Positions 11,567 through 23,400 of a stretch of DNA of 64,000 nucleotides are shown here, piece by piece. Source of the DNA: Hymenopellis radicata (Eukaryota > Basidiomycota > Agaricomycetes > Agaricales > Physalacriaceae); the NCBI GenBank assembly GCA_015501595.1, contig JADNRX010000001.1:744001-808000 (forward strand), written 5' to 3'. Positions within the stretch are counted from its first letter, which is position 1. Each line of letters starts with the position of its first letter. The notes below the pieces were generated by a model that saw nothing but the letters and a program-made list of their open reading frames with translations, searched no databases and was not told the origin of the DNA. Position numbers and translations under genes: made by a program.

Positions 11567-11730
11567 ATACTGTAGACAGGAGAAATGATGGTGAAATTTC
11601 GACGTGATGCAACACGTATGCCCGAATAAGCTAAAACTGAGTGTGGTCCAAAACGGGTAACCTCCACGTCAGTACAGTCAATTTAAAAAGGCGTGACCCT
11701 CCTAGCTAACCCTTTCATCCTCCTGCCACG

Positions 11731-13504
11731 ATGCGCTATTCATCGCTGTTCACCTCAGCGCTGGCGCTTGCTTTCACCTCGGCCGTCATCGCCAACGACG
11801 CGCCCTCAGACGTTATTAGTCTCACCGCGTCAGACTTTGACGCTATCGTCAAGCCTGAACCACTAATTCTTGTAGAATTCTTTGCCCCATGGTCCGTAGA
11901 GCTTTATTCACTTTTCTATCTCATTTCTCACCTTTTCCTATAGGTGTGGCCACTGCAAGGCTCTGGCACCCCATTACGAAGAGGCTGCGACTGCTCTCAA
12001 AGAGAAGAATATCAAGATTGCCAAGGTTGACTGTGTAGACCAGGCAGATCTCTGTCAAGCAAACGGTATCAGTGGATACCCGTACGTCTTTTCCCTGTTC
12101 AATTAATGCGTTTGCTCACGACACACTAGCACACTTCGAGTCTACAAGAATGGTGAACCGTCCGACTACCAGGGCCCCCGAAAAGCCGATGGCATTATTG
12201 CTTACATGGTCAAGTACGTGGTCATTTTCTCTTTGCTGGAACTCCTGTCTAACGCGCGGATAGACAATCCTTACCCGCCGTTTCTACCGTCACCGCTGAC
12301 TCTTTCGATGAATTCTCAACCGCCGACAAGGTCGTTGTCATTGCATACGTGTCTTCTGCTTCCGATGCTCTCGCTACCGAGTTCGCTGCTGCTGCTGAGA
12401 AGCACCGCGACGACTACCTCTTTGGCCAAGTCACCGACGAGGCTCTCATCGCTGCCAAGGGCGTCTCTGCTCCTACCGTCGTTGTCTACCGTTCATTCGA
12501 CGAGCCTGTGGTCACATACCCCTACCCCGTCTCAGCCGCCACCGCCCAGGAGATTGCTGACTGGGTTCTTGACCTTTCCGTTCCCGTTATCGACGAGGTC
12601 TCAAGCGAGAACTACGCTGTCTACGCACAGAGCTCCAAGCCGCTCGCTTACCTTTTCCTCGACCCCACCGCCGAGGACAAGGAGGCTCAGATTGCTGCTA
12701 TCAAGCCTATTGCCGCGAAATACAAGTCCAAGATGAACTTTGTCTGGATTGACGCCATCAAGTTCGGTGACCACGCCAAGGCGTTGAACCTTAACGAGGC
12801 CAAGTGGCCCAGCTTTGTTGTTCAGGACCTCGAGAAGCAGCTCAAGTACCCCTTCGATCAGAGCAAGGAAGTTACCCCCGAAGTCGCTGAGGACTGGGTT
12901 CAGCAGTACCTCGATGGCAAGCTCGTTCCCGAGCTTAAGAGCCAGCCTATTCCGGAAACGCAGGACGAGAGCGTCTTCACTCTCGTTGGCAAGCAGTTTG
13001 ATGAAGTTGTATTTGACGACTCGAAGGATGTCTTTGTTGAATTCTATGCCACATGGTGAGCTTCTGTTTCCATACGATACTTCAAAACCACGCTAATACA
13101 TCATCAGGTGCGGCCACTGCAAGCGTCTGAAGCCCATATGGGACAGCCTGGGTGACCATTTTGCCAACGTCAAGGACCGTGTTGTGATGTACGTCTTCCC
13201 GCTCCATCTATTCAACCATAACGGCTGATCGCTACTCAACAGTGCCAAAATGGAGGCCACCGAGAACGATCTTCCTCCTTCCATCCCCTTCCGTATCTCT
13301 GGCTTCCCCACGCTCAAGTTCAAGCCTGCGGGTGGCAAGCAATGGCTTGATTATGAGGGTGACCGCACTCTGGAGAGCTTGGTCGCTTACGTCGAGGAGA
13401 ACGCCAAGAACAGCCTGGAGGCGAAGATTGAGGAAGTTGTTGGTGAGGCCGCTGAGGACGCCGCTCAAGTGCCGGTGAACGACACCAAGCACGATGAGCT
13501 TTGA
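11731..13504 (+). CDS. PDI1: protein disulfide-isomerase (ER, HDEL)
   Basis: Six exons (11731-11891, 11944-12081, 12130-12213, 12264-13055, 13108-13188, 13243-13504) give 505 residues, the usual PDI length. There is a signal peptide (LFTSALALAFTSAVIA) and an a-b-b'-a' thioredoxin layout. The first active site, [20 protein letters not shown], and the second, FYATWCGHCKRLKP, are both intact CGHC motifs. Both are interrupted by an intron exactly within the Trp codon before CGHC, a remnant of internal domain duplication. The C-terminus is DTKHDEL, an ER-retrieval signal. The protein forms and rearranges disulfides of secretory proteins in the ER lumen. The frame is intact and codon choice is C-ending and strongly biased, as expected of a highly expressed gene. 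Confidence 0.96.
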
Positions 13505-14095
13505 TTGATGTATGTACAGTATCATTAGTAGCAAAAATAATCAGCGGATCGGACCAGTACAGTATTGGCGTGAATGGAATTTGGAAAGCCAAATACTACT
13601 GCTACTGGCAGCTGTCAATTGTAGAGATAAACACTCTTTGACGAGGTCGCACGCTGAGGGAATGCTGACGGAAGAACACTAACATCAAAGTGGAAAGAGG
13701 TCTTAGCCAGCCGGATGATAGGCCATCACCGGCATTGAGCATGATACTCCCAAGCGCGTTAACGGTTAACCGTACGGTCCGTACCAAGTGCTACTCAGAC
13801 TTACTCCTCTTGGATCTCAACATAGCTTATCAAGACTGCAGCGCCTCCACGTCCCCAGAATTCCTCAAGGATCTCACATCACTGGTTCCATCATTTGGCT
13901 CCTTCGAATTCGAACTCGGCGCTGAGATGTTGACTCTTGCGGCGCTAAAGTCCATCTTCGATTATGAAGGGTTTATGGTCTTTCCCATGCGCTAATGACG
14001 GGCTCTTTTAAGAAAGACTCTTGTGTTCTCGACACTTCTCTCTGTCTCAGTGCCTTCTTGCTCCTCCTGCGGCCACCTCGGAAACTGCGTTTACC
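13505..14095. other. intergenic with nested palindromes
   Basis: About 590 bp between PDI and OPI3. An open frame at 13690-13995 has no recognisable motif and is not called. At 13758-13785 three inverted repeats lie end to end: GTTAAC, GGTTAACC and GTACGGTCCGTAC. They could be transcription-factor sites of the OPI3 promoter. Nothing else was seen. Confidence 0.4.
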
Positions 14096-14935
14096 ATGGT
14101 TGACCTGATCCAAATGCAAGGAAATGGGGGAATCTGCACAGATATCAAGTCGTGTATAGATTGGCGCCAGCCCTCGCTCTACGTGTCCTTTGTTTCTATC
14201 ATGGCCAGTCCACTGATATGGAATATCGTAGCCAGAAATGGTGTGTTTTGCTTGCATGTCCGCATGTCGTGTCTCACCTGGCAATCCTTACTGTGGCAGA
14301 GTACAAGCGGAAGACGTTAACTCGCGCTGTCGGTCCGTTCGCCGGATGCACAATCTTAGGAACGTGCATTTTTTTCGCCGGTCTTCTTCGTGATGTCCTG
14401 TGCGTTCAGAGAAGTTTTAACCATCAAGCACAAATGCCAACTCCCGCAGATACAAAATTGCGTTATTCGACCAACCTCGATACACCACAGTGCCATACTG
14501 GCTACAAACAGTCGTGTCGTGGATCGTTTTCGTAACTGGTAATAGCCTGGTTGGGACTTCGTTCTTGCGCCTAGGCTTCTACGGGACGTACCTCGGTGAT
14601 TACTTTGGAATTCTCATGAATGGACGGGTAACAGCCTTCCCCTTCAATGTTCTGGATAACCCCATGTATGTTGGAAGTACATTGTGCTTCGTCGGGGCGG
14701 CTCTCTGGTATTCCTGACTTTATCAGTATCGCGTCGGGTTTGTTCATCCTTTCTCTAGGTATGAACGACCTGCAGGTTTGTTGGTCGCAATCTATGTCCA
14801 TTTGGTATATGCCACTGCGTTGAAATTCGAAGGGTGGGTCGTCGTCAGCTTCGATAGCTGTTTTCTGACTGCTGAGGGATTAGGCCTTTCACTGCGATGA
14901 TTTATGCTAAGCGCGATGCCAAGTCGTGGTCCTGA
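14096..14935 (+). CDS. OPI3: phosphatidyl-N-methylethanolamine methyltransferase
   Basis: Exons are 14096-14240, 14300-14399, 14450-14707, 14759-14833 and 14884-14935, giving about 209 residues. Family hallmarks are PLIWNIVARNEYKRKTLTR, GTYLGDYFGILM (the AdoMet-binding GxG-like segment), RVTAFPFNVLDNPMYVGSTL and the C-terminal FEGPFTAMIYAKR. The usual E-D-P is E-G-P here. Several hydrophobic spans fit an ER membrane enzyme. In the family it carries out the last AdoMet-dependent methylations from monomethyl-PE to phosphatidylcholine (Kennedy-independent route). The first exon is longer than usual before QPSLYVS, so the true start may be later or an extra intron may be present. The frame is intact. 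Confidence 0.9.
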
Positions 14936-15081
14936 GATGCTGAGCCTGCGGGCCAGTCTTGTTAGTCAGACAAAGATGATCATGATCCTTCATTGTATTA
15001 CCACTGGTGGCGCTTCGTATCGGTTTACCGCATAAAAGAACATCAAGAGGATGGAAGGTGGTTGAGCGCTCAATGCGCCCG

Positions 15082-17558
15082 TCACGAGTCAGCAACAATA
15101 AGAACATGTTTTCCTCCTCTCATCGTCACTTCCGTCCCATTTAGTTGTACTGTCTTCCCATCAAGATCAACCTTGGAATCTCCACCAGCGATTAAAGTTC
15201 GAGGAATTTTGAAAACGCCGTTTGTGCTCTCGGGTGTCTCGATTTCGACATGAAGGACACCCTCGGCCAGCGCCCACTTAACGCCAAACCATCCCTCCCC
15301 AGTCTCAAATCCGCCTTCCGCATTGGGTAACCCACCACCGATAAGCGGCTGTAAAGCCCACGTCTTTCCCTTCGGTGATGTGATGGTCATCCCGAGAACG
15401 TAGAACGTCAGTGCCGGAGTAGGACCGGCGGACCAGCCGTGCGCATGTGAGGTATAGGCAGCGTCGTAGTTGTAGCCGCGGTAGGACCGGTAGCTGAAAG
15501 ATCAATGAGAAAAGAGGAATACAGTAAGCTATAAAACAGACCCTATAGACCCATTCGCCGTGAATCCCTCTAGTAACGTGCTTTGCACCGATAGATTGGT
15601 GTAAAGCATGTACCCCCACTCTCGCCTCAATAAATCCAAGGCACGAGCATCATTTCCGGATTCAAAATGTGCTTGAAGCTATAAGTACATAGTATCAGAC
15701 GCGAGAAGGAAAGAACGCTAAAGGAAAGGCATACTTCAAATCCTGAGGGGGGCGGTGAGCATTGTTAAGGAGGGTGAGGGAAGACGAACCTCCGATAAAT
15801 GGTGAGATAGTATCGGGCAATTCTGGCGCTACGGCTCCCAACTCATTCCAATTGTCCATTAACCCTTCACTAATTCTGCCTTTCCATTCATCCTGCTCAG
15901 TCAGATTGTACAGAACAGCGAAAGAATTCGCATCCTGTGGCATCAAAGTCGTCGTAGTGTTATCACGGTACATCCCCGCACTTTCGACCCAAAAGGCCTC
16001 GTTGAATGCAGACTTGAGTGCAGTCGCGTTAGCTGCCCAAGAAATAGAGAGTTCGGAAAGACTGAGCCACGATGCAAGAGATGACGCTGTGGTGAGGACC
16101 TATTCTTTCGTCAGTGGAACGCTATTTGGAAAGGACAACCCAATATTACCCTATATAGCAATGCGTTACCCTCTGCGTTATGTCCGCCACCACCAAGACG
16201 CGCCCAATCGCGCAGGCCCGTGACGTTCATTAGACCAGAGGCATCAACTTTAGCTTCCAGAAAGGCTACTGCGCGTGTGTAATTCGTCCAGACAGTCTCC
16301 AACCACTCGGTATCGCCAGAATACATGAAATAGTTGTCTAAGTGCACAAATCAGCACAATACGATCAAGTGCAAGATGGCAGCCTTTCTTACGGGTACCA
16401 ATCAACGTCCACGCATGGTATGTGTCAGAGCCTTTCTGGCTTAGTGGCGGTCCCGATTCGGGAAGAGCACCTGTCTTGGGATCGATTGCAGCGAACATTG
16501 TCGCGAGGGCGTTCTTCGTTGGAAGCAGGTCGAATGTTGATACAAACTGCGCCGGTACGGCGATGCCCATGTCGCCAGGCCAGACGGCGCGGTCACGTTT
16601 GGCGCCTAGCAAAAGGGGTTCGATCATCGACGAGAAACAGATATATGCAGAGCCTACCGTCAACAATAATTGGACCAGCCACACCGAGTGTCGCATTATT
16701 GAACCATTCTATGCAAACACGACATTAGCATCGTAGATAGTTTATGAATAGGAAATACCAACTTCCGGCGGGGGCAAATGGAACCTGCCTCCCTGTGTGC
16801 AATGGCACCGTATTTGTCTGTACAGTGTATGCGCCTGCGTACCAGACTAAATTCTGTACTCAACCACGGAAATTGCTGCTAGAACGACGACTTACTTTTA
16901 GTGAGAAAGTCTTCGTCTTCGTAAACCGGATCGGACGCGTAGAAGTATCCCGTATACGCCCTCAAATCGTCAACATGCGGCATGAAAGATATCGCGCAGG
17001 ATACGTTTGATATCGCGACGTCTGCCTCTGCGTGTGACGCAATGGTAAGATATCTAAATCCTCCTCTCAGCGTGGCGTCTGGCTGTACCCAATATCCACC
17101 TTGAGAAGGGACTTCGATTTGGAGGATGCCATCATAGGACATATTGGCAGCAGGGTAGCTCGAGTCATCGGAAAACAGTGGGTTGATAAATGCGGGTGAT
17201 TCAGTGAACGCAAACGAAATCAAAGCGCCGTTCGAAACAGGTGTTTCGAAATTGAGGGATATGAGGCCACCGACCTATACCGCAAAGAGTTCGTCATAGT
17301 AGGAGAGCCGTGAAGAGATATGCGAACCTCGACACCAAAGTCCAATGCCATCCACGAACCCGCACTCAACGTCGCGCTCTCATGGGCACCACCGCCGATG
17401 AGATTTTCTGGCGAAGTGACGTCACCGTCTACTTCATAAATTGCAGTTGGATACACCGTTCTCGAGCCGGGTGCGTAGTTGAATGTATCCCAAGGACCTG
17501 AAGGTGCGAGGGCCGTGCATTGAGCGGCAAGTGCTGCTACAGCAAGAAGACCGAACAT
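15082..17558 (-). CDS. secreted GH78-type alpha-L-rhamnosidase
   Basis: A signal peptide (MFGLLAVAALAAQCTALA, from the ATG at 17558; an in-frame ATG at 17603 is less likely) opens a long multi-exon gene. Beta-rich N-terminal domains lead to an (alpha/alpha)6 catalytic domain with GAKRDRAVWPGDMGIAVPAQ, the fungal form of the GH78 catalytic loop. GALPESGPPLSQKGSDTYHA, LRDWARLGGGGHNAEGNALL and PFIGGFELQAHFESGND follow. The C-terminal beta domain starts near SYRGYNYDAAYTSHAHGWSA. Family members release terminal rhamnose from plant glycosides and pectin side chains outside the cell. PFIGGFEL is readable only through an 8-nt microexon (15736-15743). The gene is convergent with OPI3, with 146 bp between stops. 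No frameshift was found. Confidence 0.88.
15736..15743 (-). other. 8-nt microexon of the GH78 gene
   Basis: On the minus strand the exon GATTTGAA is flanked by cctcag and gtatgc. The upstream intron (15744-15789, 46 nt) starts gttcgt. The downstream intron (15679-15735, 57 nt) ends ttatag. Joined in phase, it supplies the end of a Gly codon plus Phe and Glu in the conserved segment PFIGG-F-E-LQAHF. Skipping it loses the frame. Confidence 0.75.
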
Positions 17559-17988
17559 GGCAGCTTCGCATGGGATCCATGGTCGACATTTTTGCTTTAA
17601 CATGAGAGCTGGGTGTCCTGCTGACGGGGTACGGGATCACAGGTTCAGGTGCGTCCTCGGGAAAACTCCAAAGTCGGAAGAATCGCGAGAAAGACGAGCT
17701 CCCATGCAGCAGTGCTAACATTTTGGCGTGTCAAGAACACAACGATTAGAAGAAGCCAAGAAGTTGCAGTGGCTATTGCAGGGTTAGTGAGAGTACGGAT
17801 AAGCAACTGAGGGCTACATGAGGGACGCAAATTAAGGTAAAACATGCGGTCCGACTCCGGACCCAGCGGACCGTTGATTCCGACGCATGGGCCAAAAGAT
17901 TGTCAATGTCATAGAAATCGTGATGCGAGCACCGTACACTACAAGCATAAGTAGTACAGAATAAGCCTACATAGGGCTAGCATGGTAC
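17559..17988. other. intergenic, no gene recognised
   Basis: About 430 bp hold the promoter side of the rhamnosidase gene and the 3' side of the next minus-strand gene. Only short open frames are present, without motifs. Confidence 0.4.
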
Positions 17989-20155
17989 TTAAGAACTACC
18001 ACTGCCTACCGACCGTGGAACATCAGCTTTCGGACCTCTAGCACTGCCAGTCATGTCTCGAGGAAACTTGGGCAACGGTATGGGATTCGTGTAACCTGCC
18101 GCGCGGAACTGCCTTGGTCGAGAATCTGACGGTATACGCAGATGCAAAGAAGGTGTGGGAAGGGCAGGCGGAGGCATGATCGTCACCACCTGTCCAGTCG
18201 ACGTCGACTCTGCATCTGATAAAATCGAGTGGCGATCAGACCCAATGAGGGACATGGTCGACACAGATACCGCTCTGGATTCAACGCTGGAGGATGCAGG
18301 GGAAGGAGGGGAAGGAGGATTCGCTGCTAACGGTAGCAAGGAAGGTTGTATATCTGTACGATCTGACGTGACTCTCAAAGAAGTCAGAGATGCTGAACGG
18401 TGGGACGGACGAGGAGACGATGGCAAAGACACCGATTCCGATGTTCGATATGCTGAACCAGACTTTGAAGACATAGAGAAGTGCGACTTCAAAGGATCCA
18501 ATGCTGGATCAGGAATCGTTAATTGAATAGTGATCGGGGTATCCGGCTTCGCGTCTCCATTCGCGTATTTATGACTACTTTCCAGCATGACCAGACGGGG
18601 CCGGACAAGAGATAGAGTCGAATCCATAGGAGGAAGCGCCGGAACTTCTGATGAAGAAGGACGCGCCCACGGATAACGCGCTCGTCGGACCACTTCGACC
18701 ACCGCTTCACCGACACTGCGCAAACTGCGAGAGTCTACGGTTCGACTACTGCGTCGACTACTGCGATTTGTACGATATCCACTCATCCAGCGATCTGCTT
18801 CGAGTGCAGGATCCTCAAGCGACCGAGCTGAATAAGGATGATCAAGTAGGGCTGGCGGTTGCACATACGGGATGGACTGTCGAACGGAGTGTCGTAGACG
18901 CGATGAAGCTCTGTGTGAACGTATAGATGGAACGTGACGATTCGATGCCAGGTAGAAGTCTCTCAGAGCAGCTGCATCAGAAGGTCTCTGTGCAACTGGA
19001 ACAACAGGAACTACTGGGGCAGTGTGCTGATGCTGGAATGTAACTGAGAACTAAGGTTAGCTCAGTTGTAGAAAAAGATCAAGACTCACGGAGAACAATG
19101 ACGGCGCCAATGCTAAAGGGTAAAAATTCCCCTAGAACGCCTGTGAAAAGCGCGGACGGTACCATCGTCAAAAGCTCCAGAACAAGCAGAGAAAATGCGC
19201 GGCGAACACGATAATCTCCCAACCAGACGAGAGCATGCTGAGACTGGGAGTACGTCAGGGATAAAGTCCTCCCAATGGCGTAAACCTCGATCATCGAGTA
19301 CATGAATGACGAGGTCAAGGAGAGGCCCAGATTACTGAAACACGGTTCTTGAGTTTGGCATCAAGATGGGGGCAAACTCGGTCGGCCACTTACTGTTCCC
19401 GATGACAAAGATAAATGTCTAGCTTGTCGTACTCACTGGCAGATATCAGAGGCGATGAAACACAGAAACGGATTTGAGCGAACCTGATGGAACCTGTTCC
19501 AACAGCATAGTTGGCGAAGACAACACCTGTTACGTATATCAGATTCATCAATGTACAACAAAAGAAATCTCACCTAGGCCGGCTACAAGCCAACCAACGT
19601 AGATCAATGTCTCCAAACGGCCAATCCCAAGTTGTCGCAGAGCAACTAGTATGATGGACAGCCCCACGAGACGGCCAAATTGAGCGGACAAACCGCCCCA
19701 CGCGACTACAAAGGCTGCAAATCCGCTGAGTATAACCGGAGAAACCTCGAAGGAACATCCATACCGCAGACCGTACCCCCTCCGGAGTCGAATGAAAGCA
19801 GCGATGCAAAGTAGGCGATACTTGCGAACATGAAGCACAGAGAAAGGACAAACATGAAGGAAGGATGAACGCTTCTGATCGTGATGTTGCTCATGATCAT
19901 GGTCTCATATCCTGAAGCCTTCTCGGAGTCGGAACTAGGTGTTCGTGTGCCGCAGACCCGTCGTCGGACATCGCTGTGGACGCCAGAGGAGAGTAGACAC
20001 TGAAGAGATGTGACAAAAGCCCATCCCAAAAAGAACGTCGCAATTTGACGACTACGCAAGTTAATTAAGGCGGGAGCGGGATGATAACAACGGGAGCAAG
20101 CGTACTGGTCAGGGTGCTCGCTGACTTCGACAACCGTCGGGCTCGGAGCGCCCAT
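17989..20155 (-). CDS. multi-pass membrane protein, fungal, unknown function
   Basis: The ATG at 20155 (GAPSPTVVEVSEHPDQ) starts a gene with several short introns. Hydrophobic spans include QIATFFLGWAFVTSLQCLL, FMFVLSLCFMFASIAYFASL, LVGLSIILVALRQLG, TLIYVGWLVAGLG and LLVLELLTMVPSALF, which suggests six or seven transmembrane helices. A long, probably cytosolic tail of about 300 residues follows. It is Ser/Pro/Arg-rich (PSPPSPASSSVES, SRRSSRTVDSRSLRSVGE) and ends SVGSGSS. This layout is common in lineage-specific mushroom membrane proteins, some receptor-like; I could not assign a family. The first intron (54 nt, in phase) would be read through as sequence rich in Pro and Cys, so the exact N-terminus is uncertain. 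It is divergent from TRA1, with 265 bp between start codons. Confidence 0.65.
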
Positions 20156-20420
20156 TGACAAAAACCCGTTGAAAGAGTAAAAAAGGTTAGGCCAGCTTTA
20201 AAGAACGAAAGAGAGTCCTGCTCAGAAAAGAGACAATAAAATACAGAGAGAAGACAGAGGATTGGGTTACATATTGGTTCCGCGTTCCTGTCAGTCAGGT
20301 CGACAGGTCACGTGTCCGGCATGGAATGCTGGAATTGGCAATTGATCATCCTTTCCTTCACCCACTCATCTGCTGTTGCGCCACACACAAGACCGCGCTT
20401 TTCTTTAACTTTGCGTAGCC

Positions 20421-23400
20421 ATGGCTGCGCCACGGGCAGGCGACGGACACCTCCCAACGGGGGTGGATATCGAGCAAAGAGCCGCACGAATTTTGGATCC
20501 AGCAACAGGTGCGTGATCACAAGTCTCGTTGGTGCGGTCATGAACGTCCTGTAGACCTCAAGACGAAGATCATTCTCGCCACAGAAATTCGAGAACGATT
20601 GGACACCATGCGCGAAGTGGAGACTGGTAGAGACACCGATACACTCCGCATCCTCCACCTCTTAATCCCGCACTCATCGACCGGTTGACCAACGGAGAGC
20701 CTGCATACCGCAAAGACAGTCTCGAATATCAATTTCGAACTCTTCTTTTCTCCATATTGAGTCGCATTCCATCATCCGAGGGTACTCGCCAGTCCATCTA
20801 CGACTGCATGGTGCATATCATTAGAAGGGACAATGAGGACAACGCGGTATTGGCCGCAAAGCACCTCGTCGACCTCTTTCGTATCAACCGTCACATCTCT
20901 CCCGAAAGCCTATCCCAATTCACCGACGTATGCAAGGATGTCTTCATGAACATGAGAGGCCTTGTGGGAACGTTCTTCAAGGAAGATTCAGCAGTTAGGG
21001 ACCCCAACTTGGCGCTGCCCAGTATACAGAGCTTCAAATGCGCGACCGAGTTGGCATCTGTACTGGGATTATACACGCAGCACCTCAAGGACACGATCCG
21101 TACACAAGTCGTCTTGCCTGCCGCGTTCGATTTTTTGATGGTGGAGGCGCCAGCGCAAAAGACTGCGCGAGAGAATTATGAGGCCATGGGCAACTTTTGG
21201 TCTGGGATGGCCCCTACAATAAAGAACACGGCCGTCTATTCAGAGCTGATACTGGCTCAAATCAAGGTGCGCCGCACACGTGCAATTATAATGTTTGCTT
21301 CAACTGGTAAAACAGGTATTATCGTATCTCGTGGTCGTAATGCGACAGCAGCCGACATCCAATGATGTGAACGGAGAGGCTCTCGTTTTGCAGTCGTTGC
21401 GCATTCTCCAGGACTGTCCTGCCTATGCAATTGTCTTGAGAAAGGTGCGGCACTTGAGGCTACAACCAACGTCAATCATCTCACTATACTATAGGAACTT
21501 TTAGTCGTTTTTCGACATCTTACGAGTACCCCACATCGAAGAGCATTAATTCCGCACATTGAAAAACTGTTTGACGAGAAGGTTCTCCTGGGCTCAGCTG
21601 TCAGTAGTCACGAAATTCTTCGGTACGTACATTCAGCTCATCACTCGAGTTCTTGAAACTCACATCGTTTCAGCTCTTCGGTCCTGTCTTCGTGTAGCGA
21701 CCTGTTCCATCATACACGTCCAGAGTTGACATCCGCGCAACTGGAGCAGATCATACATCTCTACTCCCGACAAATTCATAATCCGTCTCTGGGCATTAAC
21801 GCTCATATTGTTTTAGCCAAAGTGATCATTGGGAGTGCGGAAGCTCTTATACAAAGAGATCCCTCTCCTGCAACAGCTCGCCTCTTGGAATCCATCTTCA
21901 AAACAACCCTGGACAGACTTGACGCGTTGACGATCTCGTACGAGGGCGTACTTGCAGTGCTGGAAAGATCGAAGAACCCGAGCGACAAGCCACATATTGA
22001 TGCCATACTGATTGAGAAGGCGCGAGCTGTTGGAGGTGCGGCGTTTGCCGTAGAAAAACCAGAGGATGTTTTGAACGGTTAGCATGTATTCAATTTTCTC
22101 GTTCTTCTCCTAATATGCAGCTTAGAATCTCGTTTGTTCTTCAAGACTCTACTGCATGGGTTCCGTATATGCCTCGGGGGTATCAAAAAGTGCGAGCAGC
22201 CAACTCCCGACGGTTCGCTTATCTTTCGCATGTTTGAGGGATGTGTACGGTGCTTAGCTTCCTTTGATCCCGACAATCGACTCGAAGGAGATACCGCCAT
22301 AGACTGGTTCTCACCTATTCTGTTGGAGATTAACCTCCATGTCTTCCAGGAAGTGTGGACGCACAAGATCGAGTTCTTCTTTGAGTGCACTAAGAAACGT
22401 ATTGCTCTACTTGCCATCTGCCAATTTCTCTTCAGCCGGGAAGCTCAGTCGCCTACACTTCTCGCTATCGTACTCGAGTTTCTGGTGGAAAGGCTCCCAA
22501 TGCTAGGAGAGATGGAGGATTACGCTGTGGCGACGACAATAAAATTGTACAAAATCGCCTTCGCCGCTGTCTCTGCCCACCCGATATCGAACGAAAGCAT
22601 TCTTGCCTTGCACCTGGGAAAACTACTCATGGACTGTTTTCCGTTGGCAGCAAAAGCGACGAAACCCACACATTACTTCCATCTCCTCAGAGCACTTTTC
22701 AGATCCATAGGTGGTGGTGGGGGTCGCTTCGAATTGCTCTACAAGGAAGTGCTCCCTCTTCTTCCCGAGATGTTGGATTGTCTGAATCGCCAGCTCAACG
22801 CGTCCGTTGGCCAGACTCAGGACATGATTGTGGAACTCTGCTTAACTGTTCCCTTGCGACTCACACACCTTCTTCCCCATCTATCATATCTCATGCAGCC
22901 TCTAGCGCTCGCCTTACGCGGGGGACCTGAACTGGTTTCGCAGGGTCTTCGCACACTGGAGTTGTGTATTGATAACCTGACCCCGGACTTCCTGGACCCA
23001 ACCTTGAATCTGGTTTTGCGGGAATTGATGGAAGCACTTCACAGTCATCTAAAACCTCTTCCCGCCAACCATCCCATTGCGCATACTACAATCCGCATTC
23101 TTGGGAAATTAGGCGGCCGAAACCGGCGACTTCTGGGTCGTGAACCATCGCTCAAGTACATCGACGCATCAGAGTTTCCGAAGATGACGATTTCTTTCTC
23201 TGGGATAGAGCGCAGAATGGACCTGGGGTCCCTCATTGCTGTGGCGTGTAAAACGCTCAAAGCGCAGTCGTCGCACGATGCTCCGTCTGCATTGCTCCAC
23301 TTGGAACAATGCATCTCTATCGTATTTCAAGACGTGAGTGCGATATCATTTGACGTGCAAAGTTTACTTATCTTGGTCAGGGTATCACCGGCGAGAATAC

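Noticed and set aside
13690..13995. 101-codon plus-strand frame before OPI3
   Set aside because: No recognisable domain, no intron support, and it ends before the OPI3 start without a joining splice site.
21660..21760. Possible extra frame slip in TRA1 after HEILR
   Set aside because: The segment SSVLSSCSDLFHH aligns in length with the family without any added base, so divergence is a better reading than an indel.
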